Shown piece by piece: positions 28,701 through 43,700 of a DNA stretch of 64,000 nucleotides. A program made the translations under genes and the position numbers. The notes below the pieces were generated by a model. The model saw nothing but the letters and a program-made list of their open reading frames with translations, did not search any database and was not told where the DNA came from. Source of the DNA: Orthonyx spaldingii (taxonomy: Eukaryota; Chordata; Aves; Passeriformes; Orthonychidae); the NCBI GenBank assembly GCA_013397795.1, contig VZTJ01005553.1:469458-533457 (forward strand), read 5' to 3'. Position 1 is the first letter of the stretch. Each line of letters opens with the position of its first letter.

Positions 28701-31700
28701 TTAATTATATTAACTGTGGATTTTGCAATCTACTAACAGAGACCATAGAAGTCCATGCACGATCAGTCAAGTGCAGAGCTTTATGTACTGAAAGCAGGTT
28801 GTGTTTTCCCTAGTTGCTCGTTTGCCACTGACTGAAGTGCTGTAACTACACTTAGCAGCAGGTATGAAGAGCTCGGAGAACATTAGCACTGCACAGTGTT
28901 ACAGAAATAGAGGATCCATTCCAACAATCCTATCTGCTTTAATTATCTTAGGGAACTACTTAGCATCTCTGGCATCCCTAACATCATTTCGATATCCATA
29001 AGAGTTTTGCAAGTGGTTTTCTGAGCCGCAAAAGAGTATTTCTTACAAAATAAATTTTAGTTTTCTGTGACTTTCTAGACCAGCAGTAAGGAGAGCTGGT
29101 GCTTTTAAGGTCAAATTCTGCTTTGTACATGGCATGTTGAGGGGATGGAGTGCACCCCCAGTCAGGGTACAGACAACATTAAGTTGGGTGGTTGATCTGC
29201 TGGAGGGCTGGAATCACAGAATCAGTTTAGTTGGAAAAGACCTTTGAGTTCATCCAGTCCAACTTATGACCAAACATCCCATATCAGCTAGACCATGGCA
29301 CTAAGTGCCATGTCCAGTCTTTCCGTAAACACTTTCAAGGATGGTGACTCCACCATCCCCCTGGGCAGCCCATTCCAATGCCTAATCACCCCTTCTGTGA
29401 AGACATTCCTCCTAATGTCCAACCTAAACCTCTCCTGGTACAGCTTGGAGCTATGTCCTCTCATCCTGCTGCTAGCTGATGGGGAGAAGAGACCAACCCC
29501 ACCTGACTACAACCTCCTTTCAGATAGTGGTAAGGTCCCCCATAAGCCTCCTTTTCCTCAGGCTAAAGAGTCCCAGCTCCCTCAGCTTCTCCTCATAAGA
29601 CTTGTGCTCCAGACCCTTCGCTGTTTCTGTTGCCCTTCTCTAGACAGGAAGAAGATGCTGCAGAGAGATCTGAACAGGCCGGATCGATGGGCTAAGGAAA
29701 ATTGAATGAGGTTCAACCAGGTGAAGTGGTGGTTCGCAACATGAGTGCTACGGCTTTGGGGAAGAGTGGCTGGAAAGCTGTCCAATGGAAAAGATCTGTT
29801 GGTCAACAGTCCAGGTGGCCAAGAAGGCCAAAGGCATCTTAGCCTGGATCAGCAATAGTGTGGCCAGCAGGACCAGGGCAGTGATTGTCCCCCTGTACTT
29901 GGCACTGGTGAGGCCACACCTCAAATCCTGTGTTCAGTTCTGGGCCCCTCACTACAAGAAAGACATTGAGGGGCTGGGGCATGTCCAGAGAAGGGCAACA
30001 GAGCTGGGGATGGGTCTGGAGCACAAGTCCTATGAGGAGTGGCTGAGGGAGCTGGGGGTGTTTAGTCTGGAGGAGTCCCAGGAGGAACCTTCTCACTTTA
30101 CAACTGCCTGAAATGAGGCTGCAGCAACATGGGGGTCAGTCTCTTGTCACAGGCTACAAGCAACAGAGGAAGAAATTACCTCAGGTTGCCACAGGGGAAG
30201 TTTAGAGGGGATTTTATGAAAAATTTCTTCATGAAAAGGGTCGTTGGGCATTGGAACAGGCTGTCCAGTTAAGTGGTAGTAACACCATCTCTGGAAGTGT
30301 TTACAAAACATGTGGATATGGCACCTGGAAATATGGTTTAATAGTAAAAATGGCAGGTTAATAACTGGACTTGAAGATCTTAGAGGTCTTTTCCAGTCTT
30401 AATGATTCTGTGATTCTATGGTTTAATGATAGACATGACAGTGTTTGGTTTATGGTTGAACTCAATGGTCTTAAATGTCTTTTCCAATCTAAATGATTCT
30501 ATGATTCTCTGTCTGAGTCCAACTTAGTCCCATTCTCCCTGGGTATGATTTTTTACTATAATAAAGTTTTTACATTTTAGAGGAGTTCAGGTCAGATAGA
30601 TGCATTTACTTTAAAACAGGAGGAATATTAGAATTTTAAGGCCATGTTCTTGAACATCTTTGAAGTTAGTGATGTTCTTCTAGCTTATATTTGTGGAGTA
30701 TTTATGCCATTGGCAAATTCACAAGAAATTTTTCAGGGTTAAATCTTACATACTTTCTTAGGCGGTGTTATTACTGTAATCCCTCTAGAGTGAGATAGCT
30801 GCAAGATCCATAAAATTTGACCTATGTGACTGGAGTAAGTGAAAGTTTGTGATTATCTAATTTAAACCATGTCTCCATCTGCTTTTTTTTCTTAAAATTT
30901 CTCTTGTAGTGTTTCAATGTGATCTGTGCTGAGTAGCCTTTCTAGTTCTCTAGAAATGGCTCTCTGCAACTTGACAACATTTTCTCAGTGTGCAGCATAA
31001 ATTTACCTAGAGGCTGAGGCTCAAGCTCAGTGAGAAACATTGGCTATAGGCTGAAACTTTTTCAATTATAAGTTTTCTGTTGGCTAACTTTGTTTTTAGA
31101 AACCATTTTTTCTATAGCTTATGGATCGCTGTGAAAATACTGAGAAAAGTTTTCCAGATGAAAATTTCTCATTTCAGAAAAAAGGGGAAAATGTCCTATT
31201 GAAATGAAATTACATTTTGAAATGTTTGATGTTTTATTCCATTATTTCATGACAGAATAGCAGTAACAATACATAATTGTGACAGACAATGGAATGCTAT
31301 GACATGGCTTGGCTTGATAGCATTTGTCATGAGTTAATTCATGAATAATGAAAGTGATACAGGGTTTTAGAATTTTTCAATGTTCCTCTGTCACTATGTG
31401 CAAAACTTAGAAGGTCCTGATTTTCATTTGAAGTTGCTGCGAATAAACTAATTTCAACTGTGGAATCTGATCATAAAGAAAAAGAAAGTCTAAATGTTTC
31501 AGCCATCTCTTATTTTCAGAAGTAACATTCGAGGTGTGACACACCAAAACTGAACTGAACAAAGAAGCCAAACTACTTAATTTGCAGTCAGTGAATCCAT
31601 TTCTGATCTTTCCTGATGCTTTCAAACTAGGCTGACTTTCTGTTCTCTTGTATCCACGGTTCTCTTGTATCGATGAAGTTTCCAATGAAGTCAGTAGTGT

Positions 31701-34700
31701 TCCCCAGTTAGGACAACGTATCAACAAATTCTATTTAAAATAATTGGTTCCAAGGTCAAAGTGTAAAGTACTTTTAACCTGTTGTTTTTCATTCATAGAA
31801 AATCTGGCCTGTCACAGAGTGAGAGGGCAGCTCATGTTGTCCAGCCTCATGTTTTATTGAACAATATTGACCTTTGCTGTTTATGGCTGTTGTGATGTAA
31901 ATTCTTCAGTGACATGATTTCTGTCTCTGCAGCAGCACTTTATTTTAGCCAAACAGAGATTTCAGCCTGCCTTGTTGTCATCTGCTCATAATGATGCTGA
32001 TACTGTTCCTTTGAAAGATAAAAGTTTTAGTCTTTGTTCCAGTGCACTGAAGAATGAAAGAGCATAAAGTTTTGCCCAGATGGGGATCTTCTATGTGATC
32101 TGTTCCTCTATGTGATCACAGGTATTTTCCATTCCAGAACTGAAACTGAGGTGTAAATCTCACATTGGTGTAATCAGGAACTGCTCAATTACAGTCACTG
32201 GCTTAGTTCTGATCACCTTTTGTAAACTTAGAGTAACTCTAATAAGGTCACTGCACTTATTTTGGATTTCCTTGGGATCTAAAAGGGATTAGAATCTGAC
32301 CTTAGGTGTATTGGCATAAAATTGTACAAATAAGTAAAACAGGATTGAAAAATGTTTTGCTTAGAAAAAGAACAAAATGTTAGGAACTACAAAGTGTTAA
32401 CAGGTTTGTAAGAATGCAGTCAAGAAGAAGTAGACACAGACGCAATAAATGCAAGTCGTCAATTTAAGCTTGGCTTTTGTACACAACAGAAAACTATGCA
32501 AGCCATTTTTAAGAAAGGAGCTAATGTAATATAAGGGGTTTTTTTTTTCCAGTAAAATTTCTTTTAAAACTTTCCATCATCTTTTTCAACATTAGCCATG
32601 AATTCTTGACTTCACACTGCAGTTCAGTATCTTGTTAGCTAAATAAGTTGGTTGGCAGAAATATTTGTGGTCCTGTGGTGTAAAGTTGTGTTGAAATAAT
32701 TCAGGTTAAAATACAAAACAAAAAAAAAACTCCCATAGACTATGCTGTTGCTTCTATTTACAATACCAGTAGCATGATGGTAGACCCTCAGTATTTCATG
32801 ACTTGTTGACTTCAATTCCTTTTTCTCTACTCCTTCTAGTCCACCCTTTGCATCTACTCACATACTTGATGGAGTAAAATGTAGGCAAACCTCTACTCAG
32901 TTATGTCACCTTTTCCTTTCCAATACTTCATGTAGTTTCTATTTTCAAGGCCAGAAAGCACAGTTATGTTCAGAGATGCAGAAATTATTGTCTGGATTCT
33001 TTCTAGGCTGCAACAGACAAATTCTGAATTTCTGACTATTTTTAGAAAGAAACTGGTCCACTTTTCCCAAGAAAGCTTTATGGCATTCCATACTGCATTA
33101 AGACTAAAACTGAACATGTTAAACTTTTTGCTTTCTTAGAATCACAGAATGGTTAAAGTTGGAAGGGACCTTAAAGATCATCTTGTTCCAATCTCTCTGC
33201 CATGGACAGGGATGCCACTCACTAGATCAAGTTGCTCAGGGCCCAAACCAACCTGGCCCTGAATCTTTTCAGGGATGGGGCATCCACAGCTTCTCCGGGC
33301 GACCTGTGCCAGTGCCTCACCATCCTCTGAGCAAAGAAGTTCTTCCTAATATCTGATCTAAACCTTCCTTCACTCTTTCAGTTTAAAACCATTGCCCCTT
33401 ATCCTCTCACCATCTATGCATATAAAAAAATCCCTCTCCTTTCTTTTTATAAGCCCCCTTAATGTACTGGAAGGCCCCAATAAGCTTCCCCCAAAGCCTT
33501 ATCTTCTGCAGGCTGAACAACCCCAGCTGTCTCAGCCTGTCTTCATAAAAGATGTGCTCCATCCTCCTGACCATCTTCATGACTCCTTTCTTATCCTCAT
33601 TCCTACTCCTATATTACATTTTTATGCCCCTGTGCAGTTCCTTGCAAACCAAAAGCCTGGGGAGAGCAAAAGTAGATCACATTTGTTTCAGCTGATATAT
33701 GATATTGTAGAAATATATTTATTGATAAATGTACAATGTGTTATCCTTGCTTATTAGCAATTTTGCAAGATTCAAAAGAGTTTAGTAGATGGATAATTAA
33801 GAACTTCTTTTAGTAAAGAACTTTTGTTTACTAGCCAATAAGGAAAATCAAAATGGGTTAAATAGCTAGATATTTAAGATAAACGACTAAATTAGTTTGG
33901 AAATTATACCAAGCGTCATTTTTGAGGGATAACTTAATCTGTTATCCTTACAGCTTATGAAAAAGTCTGCTGTGGAGTTCACAGTGGAGTGATGTAGGCA
34001 TAATGTGCCAACTGGCAGCATCCTTTTTCACCCTTGTTATCCAGCGTGGTCCCTGGAAGACAGTGAATTCCAGGGAAAACGTGTACCCTCCATGGCTGCA
34101 TGGTTACATATGGTTGTGCTCAGGCAGATTGTTAGCTGTTCTCCTTTTCTGCTGTCTGTATTTTTTTGCAGTGCCTGGTGCTGACTGTAGCAGGAGACAT
34201 TATCTCTTAACAGAAAGACTTAGGGTCTGATCTAGTCTATAGTTTCTAGTTTGTTATCAAATGCCTTTAAAGTGGTTCTTTCTGTCTGCTGCTATTCTGG
34301 GTGAAAACATAACTTTTTCTTTCTTTTTCAGTTATTCTTCGTTAAATCAATTCAAGCTGTCCAGAGTTTGAAGACTCTAACCCCAGAGAGAATCAATTTG
34401 CAGATGGAAATGGGATAACAGAATAAAGCATGTTACCTTCCAAAGTGTTTCGGAAACTGTAATTGGCCATTTTATCCATGGATCCAGATTCATACTGAGT
34501 CAGTGAAAGGCAAAATTCAACATCAGCTGAGGATGGGAGCCTTGGGGTCCTTGATTTATCGTTGTTCCCAGGATTTCGCCTTATGGGCCCCTCGCTTGTG
34601 GCACTGCATAAAGCCTGTTGGCTGTTGTACTCTTCAGACCGAGTGCAAATTACCTGTATAAAACACTTTCTATTAGAGGAGTTTCAATTACAAAAAAATA

Positions 34701-37700
34701 AAACCAAAAGAGGTACTTTGATTAATTTTTTTAAGAGCAAGGGGACTGTGCAATGTAATAGATTTGTTTCAAGAATATGTATTTTTTTTTTTACATTTTA
34801 TGTGTAAATTTAATAAATATATCTAATATAAGATGGTTACATATATTATTACATATATTATATTTATGTATGATATAAGATGGTTATTTCATAAAAAACA
34901 GCCCTCTAATACAGTGCACGATTTGAACTAATACACTGATCTGTATCTGAAACTACCTATGTGGACTAAGGCATCAAAACTCATTCATGCTCTTGAAACC
35001 TCACTGAGGCTAAGTTCAGTGTTACCTGCCAATGCAGCAGGACACAGTTAAATCTGCTGCTGAAGTTGCTAAGTGGAGGCTTTTTGACTTCAGCAGGCTA
35101 CTGATAAAAGCCATAGTCACAGATTTTTTTACCCCACAGACTAAGAGTGGGAAATGTTGACTTGAAATATGAAAAAAAATATTATGAAAATATCTGTGTG
35201 TGCTTTGTCAGTGTAAATAGGCACTTACTTTTTCTATGTCTCAATGATGCTACATGTATGAAATGGGAAAATCTGCTGCTGTACTTCCTAAAAATGTTGT
35301 GGAGATCAACATATGTCACTGACTGAAATACCATAGTGATGGATATTGGGAAAGTATCTTAAATAGAGAGATGGATGCAGATGTGAAATACTGCCAAAAC
35401 GCAGCATCAATTATATAAATGTTCTGGGTTCACAGACAAAGTGTAGTTACAATGGCATAACAAGTTATTATTTGTCAGATGATTTGTAGAATCTGCCAGT
35501 CTAATCTGAGACTCCTGAAAGAGCAAGGTAGTTCAGTGGTTGGTCTATGAAAATGAAACAGAACAACAGTGGCTCAAAATTCCCAGAAGTTGTTTTGTAT
35601 CCCTAACAGGTAAGGCTGAGGCTCTGAGTCAAACTCACTGTCTATTGTTTTGTTTTCCTTCTGAAAGACACCAAAACAATTAAAACTCCAAACCACCAGA
35701 GACTCCTTTAAAACACAGGACTCTGCAGTTAGCAAGTAATCAATGTGGTTAATGAGAAATTTGGATGGAGAAAGAATAGGTCTCATTAGTGAGTGAGACA
35801 TCATAGGGGTGAAAACACCTAATGCTGAAACCTTAACTTCTTTTATCCTGAAGGTATATTTCTGTTTCATGGACTGAAACAATGAACAAGAAGGTGAGTG
35901 AAAGCAATCATCTCTGCTTTAAGTGAGATGGAAGAATACGAGATTCTCTGTTGATGAAGGAAGTCGGTGGGAGATTCATTTTACCTGTACTAGCCAAGTA
36001 CAAATTGTAAGTTTGAAGCAATACTTTAGGATGACCTCTGCAGTCAGGGGAGAGAGAGGCATCTCCTGAGTGTGATTCAGCTCTCCCAAACCAGTTATGT
36101 GGTAGGTGAGATGTACTTACCTCTAGGGGTGCCTAACTTTCTCCGTTGACTAAGTCAATGAAATAAAATGAGTAAAAAAATTGATGCAGAAACTGTCTCT
36201 GGACTGCAGTTAGCAAGGGAAGCAAAATTAAGAGTGTTCAACTTAATACTCTGCTTCTGCATTAGGGTGGGATGAATCATACCCTGGAGGCTCAGATGTG
36301 CCTCTGAACTAACTAAAGACAGAGCAAACGGCAAGTTGATGTGCTGCTGAACTAACTTTTGAATTAGTGGAAAGAGATCAGATGAATCCTTTTGTAAGTG
36401 ATTTGATGACAAATTCACAGATAATGTTTGATGAAGCTGGTGATATAATATGGAGTCCTTAAGAATTTGGAGTTCTTAAATGATAAATTTTCTATGAATA
36501 AGAATATTATGAACAGATTATTCTCATCTTTTTGGGGCGTATGTAAGAAAGCTTATTAGAGCAATTTATCCTTAGACACTGCTCTGTTATCTGAAATCTG
36601 CCCATGTCTGTTAAAATTATTGAGGTGCCCTGGGAGGCTGTAGGTAGTTTTCCAAGAGAGTTGCATGAACACATTTCCCCCAGAAGCTCACCAAGTGGGT
36701 CAGGATTTTACCTCTAAGAGGGACTCAGGTCAGGAGTGTGCCTCTTAGGAGTCTCTTCTAAGAATCCCCACTGAGAAAGGAGAGGTGGCAACAGGGAGAG
36801 GCCCACAGTTATAAAACAAACCATAGGTATGGTGCTGTTTTTATAATTGGTTTGTATTACTGAGATAGTTGATTCCCATTAGAAGGAAAATAGGTGGATG
36901 ATTCAAGAGAAGCTCTAGTAATTTCTTTGTTTATAAAAATGTACCATTCTGCATCCCTAGAAGAGCATTAGTGATGAAGGTAAATGTGTCTTGGCTTATG
37001 AAACTCAACCTGTTTCTTAGTTGTCACTTGGCTCAGAAACTACCTTTGTGTGGATTTTCTCTCTCTCCTATGGGCTTTATCTAGGTTCATATCTCCTGGG
37101 TTCTCCATCCTGCCATCTCCTATCTTTCATCCTTTTCCCACTGCCCTGGGGATATATCCCTATTGTGTCTTAAAGAAGAATCTCATGCTGACCCATCTCA
37201 TCAAGACCCAGTTTTCAGATATTCAGACAAGGAATCTTCAAGTATGAGCTCAAATATATCTCTAAGCAGACTTCCCCCCTTTTTTCTGTTTACCCATTTC
37301 AGTGGGATTTAATCTAATTGTTAATGTCATGAGTCTTATAAATTTTTAGAGAGCTATTTTTTTTTTTCCATTTATGTCTTAGTGTAGCCGTCATTAACTG
37401 TCTGACTAAACAAATTCATCCTAAACAGAAGCCAGATGCTACAAGACATTTGGAAAGTCATGGTCAAGAAATGCCACAACATAAGCACCAGGACCTTTTG
37501 TTATTTCTTTTTCTGAACTAAAAATTAAGGCCTGGTCATAAAATTAACTAGGATGTTTTTACAGAAAGATTTAACTTAGGTGATATTAATTATGGGTCTA
37601 TCTTGAAATTATAATTTGCTGTTTTAACAGTCATGTGATGTGTAAGTGATAATAGAACATAGATCAGTTAAATGGTTCTTTCTGGATGTAATCTGCATAA

Positions 37701-40700
37701 AGCATGCATAAAATGGGTCACATCACTGCCTTCCTTTCCTTTAGCAGGAATACTTTCTACTAGAAAGTTGTTGGTTTAAAACATGATTTTTTTTTTTCTC
37801 TGCTAGAACAGTCCTGAGCAAATTTCTCAGTTCACCCTGGACAAATCTTCAAATTCCACCTGCACCTGCCTTTGTGAATTCACCAGTTCCATGGAAATTG
37901 CTAGGAAGATACTCCAAGGAAAAGCTTATGTAAGTAGTGAGCAGAGCAAATGCCAGTAGATGGCAGTCCAGAATATGCAGCATCGCTTCTGGGCGTTGTA
38001 GCAACCAGCAAAAGATATACCCCTGTGCACTGCAACTGAGATCTTGAACAGACCTCTTTGGAGTGTTTCTTAGAAAACAGGCTGTAGAGGCTACTGTCTC
38101 ACACCTTTGGCAAATGGGAAAGCCTTTTGTCTTTTGCTTTGCAACTGCTTGCACAGACCAGCCCCTGTGCAGAAATAAAGGGAACTGCATTACACAGCAC
38201 TTCAACGATATTCAGTCTTTTGCCTGCTGTCTTTAAATTCAAAGCTTTGGGGAATTTTGTAACAGATTTCTTGGGGTTACTTTTGCTTATTAGATCTGTG
38301 CTCACAAGGGCATTCAACACTGGTAATATATACCTGAACACTTGGAAAAAGAGGATTCTCTATGGAATCGAAATAGATGCTCACTTACAAAGTGATCCAA
38401 AGTTCCTCAGTTTGTTGGGGCAGTAGAGCCACTCAGAGGGCTAATCCACACCTCTGTGTCCTTTGGAACTGGTGCCTTGCTCTGCTTCTTTTCTGAGCCC
38501 ACTGAGCAGGGGTTTGCTCCTCTCCAGAAGCTGTGTCAGCATATTTTCATAGTATTGTGTTGCAGATTAGATAGCCTAAAAAAACACTTCAAACTGTAGT
38601 CAGAACAACCACTTAACTTGTGTGTGCCAGCCACAGAGATGTGATGTAGGCACTTCATGGCCTTCCTTGACACCTCCCCTCACCTCTGTTTGTCCTACAT
38701 GAAGTCTGGGCTCCTGACTTGGAGCCTTGGGTCCTATTATGGAGCCAAAAGAGATTTGCACTGATTTATTGCCTTTCTCTGTCTTTCTCCACTTATTCTC
38801 ACAGCCTTGCTTGGGAATGTCATTAAAGCACAGCCCTCACAGTGGATTTAAAACCTTTGGCAGCTATAAAGAGGTTTAATTTTTCTTTTTTTTTTTTTTT
38901 GACTGCATTAGGGCCTGGCATAATTTAATCCTAATTAAGTAGCATCCAGAGGCCATTTACTCACCAAACTGCGAAAATGCAGGGAAACCCCCAGATACAA
39001 CCTGTACCTTGGGACCTTGTTTTTATAGGTGGAACTTTGAAAGGTGCTGCATCTGCAGCAGACCAAAAGGATTTTAAGAGATTGTGTATATTTATACCTG
39101 GTTCTTCATGTACTGCTGAATTTTGGCAGGAATGGAAAAGTTAGGCAGAGGACTGAAAGAAAAGAAGAAAATATGGAAAGCAAAGCTTTGAAGAAATTCT
39201 AAGAAAGATCTTCTAAAAGGGTAAGGTCCTTAATTGTCTTTCTTCCCCTTATGGCACATACATAAACTGGGGGAGCTGTGAAACTCAAATTTAAAGACGA
39301 TAAGACAAATATGAACTGACAGCATTGAAGCAAACCTGGGGCCATCAAGGTGTTTTCTCTGCCTTCAGTAAAAGCTGGCTGAGTTTCACCTTTTTGCTTG
39401 GAGGCAGCCCAGAACTTGGGTGGCAACCGCTACCCCATTAAGCACCTCAAAATGGTTCTGGGCTGGAGTAGAAAACTCTGCTAAGAATTACTGATGAAGT
39501 AATTACTAATGCCTTCTGGTTTGACAGACTGTGATTCCCAGCACTCTGGCTGTCTCCAAGCTGTACCATCACTGCTGCTGTCTCCGTATCTACTGTGAAA
39601 TCACTCAGACACATCTCTCTGGAGAGAGATGGTAGGCTTCTTCTGCTGGTGAATTATTAACAAACCCCAGTTTTTATGACATTATTCTAGCTATTGATTT
39701 ATATACCTCTAAAGGTGTATATTTTTCTTTGTTTTTCACTTTACATGACTCCTGAGCAAGCGTGGCTATACACTAGTGGACAGCCAAGCATCCAGGGACC
39801 TAGCTCCACTGTCACCCACATGATCCAATGGACAGTGAATCACAGGGACAGAGAGGCTGAGGGTACCCAAGTGGCTGCTTCTGCTGTGCACAAATCCTGA
39901 TACCCTCCTGCTGTAGCCCTGAGATGGCATGTGAAGTACCTCTACCTAAGAGGAAATGTTACAAATTTATAATCCATATAAGCATATCATTAGAGAACAG
40001 TCTTCATAAACTCTTTCTTTATAGCTACTTGCTCCATTTGGGCTCTTGCTTTTTGATGTACCAGCCTGTAGCTGGCACCACAACCTATTAGGTTGCAAAA
40101 AAAAAAAATAAAGTCATTGAGTTTGTGATTTCATTGGGTGTCCACAAGCAGATGGATGTAAGACTTTGGCTGATTTAAAAGTCAAGAAGTGCTGGCTTCT
40201 GGTGTTTGTATTTCTGAAAATTTCCTGCAGTTTTAAAAGGTAGATGTAAAATAATGTTTCAAGTGATGCTGTCAGACTATTCAGCTAGCAATACAGCTCC
40301 CTGATAAAATGTGCTTAGAATTAAATAATTGTGTCTGAATAGTGGAATCCATATTTCTTATGAAGTCATGTTTTCAGGTAATGGATCTAAAGTACTGTCA
40401 TTATTAGTTCAGAAGCATTTTATCAATTTTCTATTTGTGTAACTTTTTTCTCTTTTGTAGTAGCTTTGCTTTTCTGTAAGTGGTTCTTCAGGGTGATATG
40501 GAATGAAGTGCTAAGGGAAATTTTCTGTGCTTGCAACAAAGAATTGGCAGCAGGCTTACCCCAGCACATCCGAGAGCTGCCAGCTCTCCACGCTATGCAA
40601 TTGCTTCTCTCAAGTCTTAGGAGAGACAGAATACAGGGAGCTGAAGTTGGTGGTGTTTCCAACTTACCACAATAGCAAACTAAAATAGCACTTAAATTCT

Positions 40701-43700
40701 CCGGCTTTATTTTCTTCATTCTGTGTCTAGCACGCTGTGGGGATTCCCAGACTCTAATGTTAACTACCACCAGAAAGATTCTGTTTTGATTTGCAGTAGG
40801 CTTTTATTCATTTGCAACTCCATTGACTTCAGTTGTTTCTTGAAATTAGTTCTGGTGCAGAAGAGAGAAGAATTTCACCTCCTACTATTTAGAATCATAG
40901 AACAGTTTTGGTTGGAAGGGATCTTTAAAGGTCAGCTAGTCCAACACCCCTGCCATGGGGACAATTTTCAACTAGATTTTTTTTTCTTTTTAGCAAATCC
41001 ATTATCTTGAATAAATGTAGAAAAGAACACTAAACAAAAAAAATCTCTCAAAATGTCATGGAATATCTCCAATTCCCATATAGTTTTCTGTTGACGTGGA
41101 ATTGCAAAAATTAGTAAAGCATTAGTATGTCTCATGGAGTCCTAAAGCTGAGTGTAACACTTGAATCATAGCGAACAAGTAATTGAAAACATGAGAAAAC
41201 CCTTCCCACCCGCCCTAAAACATGAGCCAAGCAAACAAACAAAACTAGTAAAGATATCTGATAGCCTTGCTGGTAAAAAAGAGGCAGGAATCAGAAGTGT
41301 CACTTAGATGGCAAATATGAGAAAAATGTGGATGGATAATTCACTCAGCCAAGTGGTAACAGCAGCATGTTGAAGAAAAAGTAAGGTGAAAGCAAGAATT
41401 TCAGCATGTATCCATGGGTATCCATGTTGCCATGGCAACTCCTCAATGGAATAAAGTATTTTCTCCTTTCTTTGGGATTAAAAAAAAAGGAAGAGTGATG
41501 CTGTTCTGCAAATAGGCACTTTACCTTTTTTAAAATAAATCTAAACCATTTCCTAACATAGCAGGCATTGTTTTGTTATGCTTTGGAAAGACACTTAAAA
41601 ATCTAAAAAGGACACCATATTATTGATGTGCTATTCAAAGGTTTCTCTTGCCCTCTTTTTATTTTGAATGCTTGTTAAAAGCCTAAATTCCTTCACGTTT
41701 CTGGATCCTCCTTTTTTTTTTATTTTTTTTATTTTTTTTATTTTTTAACTCATGCTGTTTAGCTACAGAGTTGAGATAATCAGAGCATTCTGCAGCAGAT
41801 CTGTGGCTGTTTTCCGGTTCAAGCTAATGCTATTTTTGTTCCCTTTTGATTTTCTGGAGCGATATTCTGATCTCTTTGTGCTACTCGAGGAACTGTACTG
41901 ACTGTTACCTCCTATTAAGCAATTTAAATTTGGATTCAAATCTAATAAAGAAATATCTTTACTACAAAGTCATTGACTGAAAATGCAGATCTGTTCAATC
42001 TCTTTCATTCTTTCTCTAGATAAGACAGGAGAGCCATACATAGAAGATATTAGAGGGAAATAATACCCTTTGAAGGTAAAGTTATCACTTATTTTGTAAT
42101 TTTTGATAAAATTGTAACATTTTCAGAAGTGGCTGAAAAATATGTGATAAGCATTTTCAGAAATTATGTGAAAAGTGTCAGCAAATGACTTGGGTGCTTT
42201 TACCTATGTACACTGACACTGAATGTGTTTTAAACATAGCATATTTTTTTATTACTACACCTATTAAAGTTACACAAAAATATCTCTTTGAGCAGCTTGT
42301 TTCATAAAATAAATCTTTATTTGAAGAATATATTAGTGAGAACTAACTTTAATGAGAAATTATAAACCTGACAGTTTCTTAAATATATGAATTGCTACTA
42401 ATAAATTTCCTGGATATTTATTACCACGATGGAAATATCTTAAGAATCTGAATACAATTAATAAAACCTTTGAAAAAAAAATGAGCCAAACACAACTCTC
42501 TGACAACTGCATGTCTTTTAGAAAATTCTGCTAGTAACTTGCTAATTCCTGTGTATTACCTGCCTCCTCCTACCTTAGTTATCTCATCCAGTATATTGTA
42601 TTGATAGCTCCACTTGACATGTAACCGGTGCAATTCTGGTTTCGTTTAATCCACTTTACCACTTGCACGATTTTCACGCAACCCTTTATTCAGCTCAGCG
42701 CAGAGCAGCATAAGATCCGCTCCTTTCTGATAATGCAATCTAATTAAGCTAGCAGAGTTGATCCAGATTCAAACTGTTAGAAATAAGAAGAATCTTAGAA
42801 AATGGGATGAAAATGCATATTTGTATCTGTATCTGTTTTATGGCTATGCCTACACTAAATGAAATGTGTCCAGGGAATTTCCCGGGCACTGAGGCCAAGT
42901 GACATCAAATGATCCATGTCTATGTCAGTAAAATCATTTTAGTCTCATAAACAGGGTGTGTCTATGCAAACATTCTTCTGGGAATGGTCCCTGAAAAGTA
43001 CCTGTCTGAGGAAGAAAAAGGCATGTCAGAGAATTGCCTAAATAGTCCAGTTACTGTATCTCCAAATGCTTGAATGTAGAGGTATTAATAGCCTTTATTA
43101 TTCAGAATCAAGACTAAATACAGCACAACCAGCCCAGTAAGCCCAGTTAGGTGCTGATTTGTGATATGCCAGAATATCCCAGAGCTGCTTAAATTTGTCT
43201 CTCTCTCTTTTAAATCACTAAAACTGCCCAACCTTCATTTGGGTTGTTGCTACAGAAATAAACAGAAGATAGATTTAGACGAACACAATCATAGACTTCA
43301 ATGCCAGAAGCAACTGTTGCTATTGTCACTACGGAGCGTGTCTATTGAAGCTAATAGACCTTTGTCACTGTATTTTAGGCAATGTGGCAGTCATGAGCAA
43401 GAGACAAAAAAAAGCTTTATGTTAAAACAGCACACTATAGTTCAGCTAAAAGAGACCTTACTACTTATGTATATATGTAATTTCACCATGTTTTATGGGA
43501 TAATTTGAAGTGCTTTTAATTGGTAGGAATCACTATTGTGTTTGCCTCTCAGTTCCTTTGAGCAGCAGAGATTACTTTTATTTCTTTGAACTACTGATGT
43601 GAATTACATGGCTGATTCTTCTCTGCTCTAAAGGTTTGGTTTACTTGTTTATCTGTTTGTTTAACTTTGAAAGCAGGTTAGTTTAATTTGATAGTTTTTA

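Larger units (their letters stand above)
25095..34436 (-). other. TYR intron 2 (9.3 kb)
   Basis: Donor GTAACA at 34436 and acceptor CTACAG ending at 25095. It holds a nested pair of CR1 copies at 29133-30506, another CR1 at 33138-33605 and one possible LTR near 27550-27825. From 25110 to 27540 and from 30510 to 33130 I see no repeat or exon. Confidence 0.9.

Noticed and set aside
29785..30111. Host gene with reverse-transcriptase-like protein
   Set aside because: It is the C-terminal piece of a CR1 reverse transcriptase in a truncated element, with the 3' UTR following directly.
29213..30417. Inverted CR1 pair as a hairpin or inverted duplication
   Set aside because: The arms are different CR1 copies, and CR1 sequence before 29212 continues after 29650, so it is a nested insertion.
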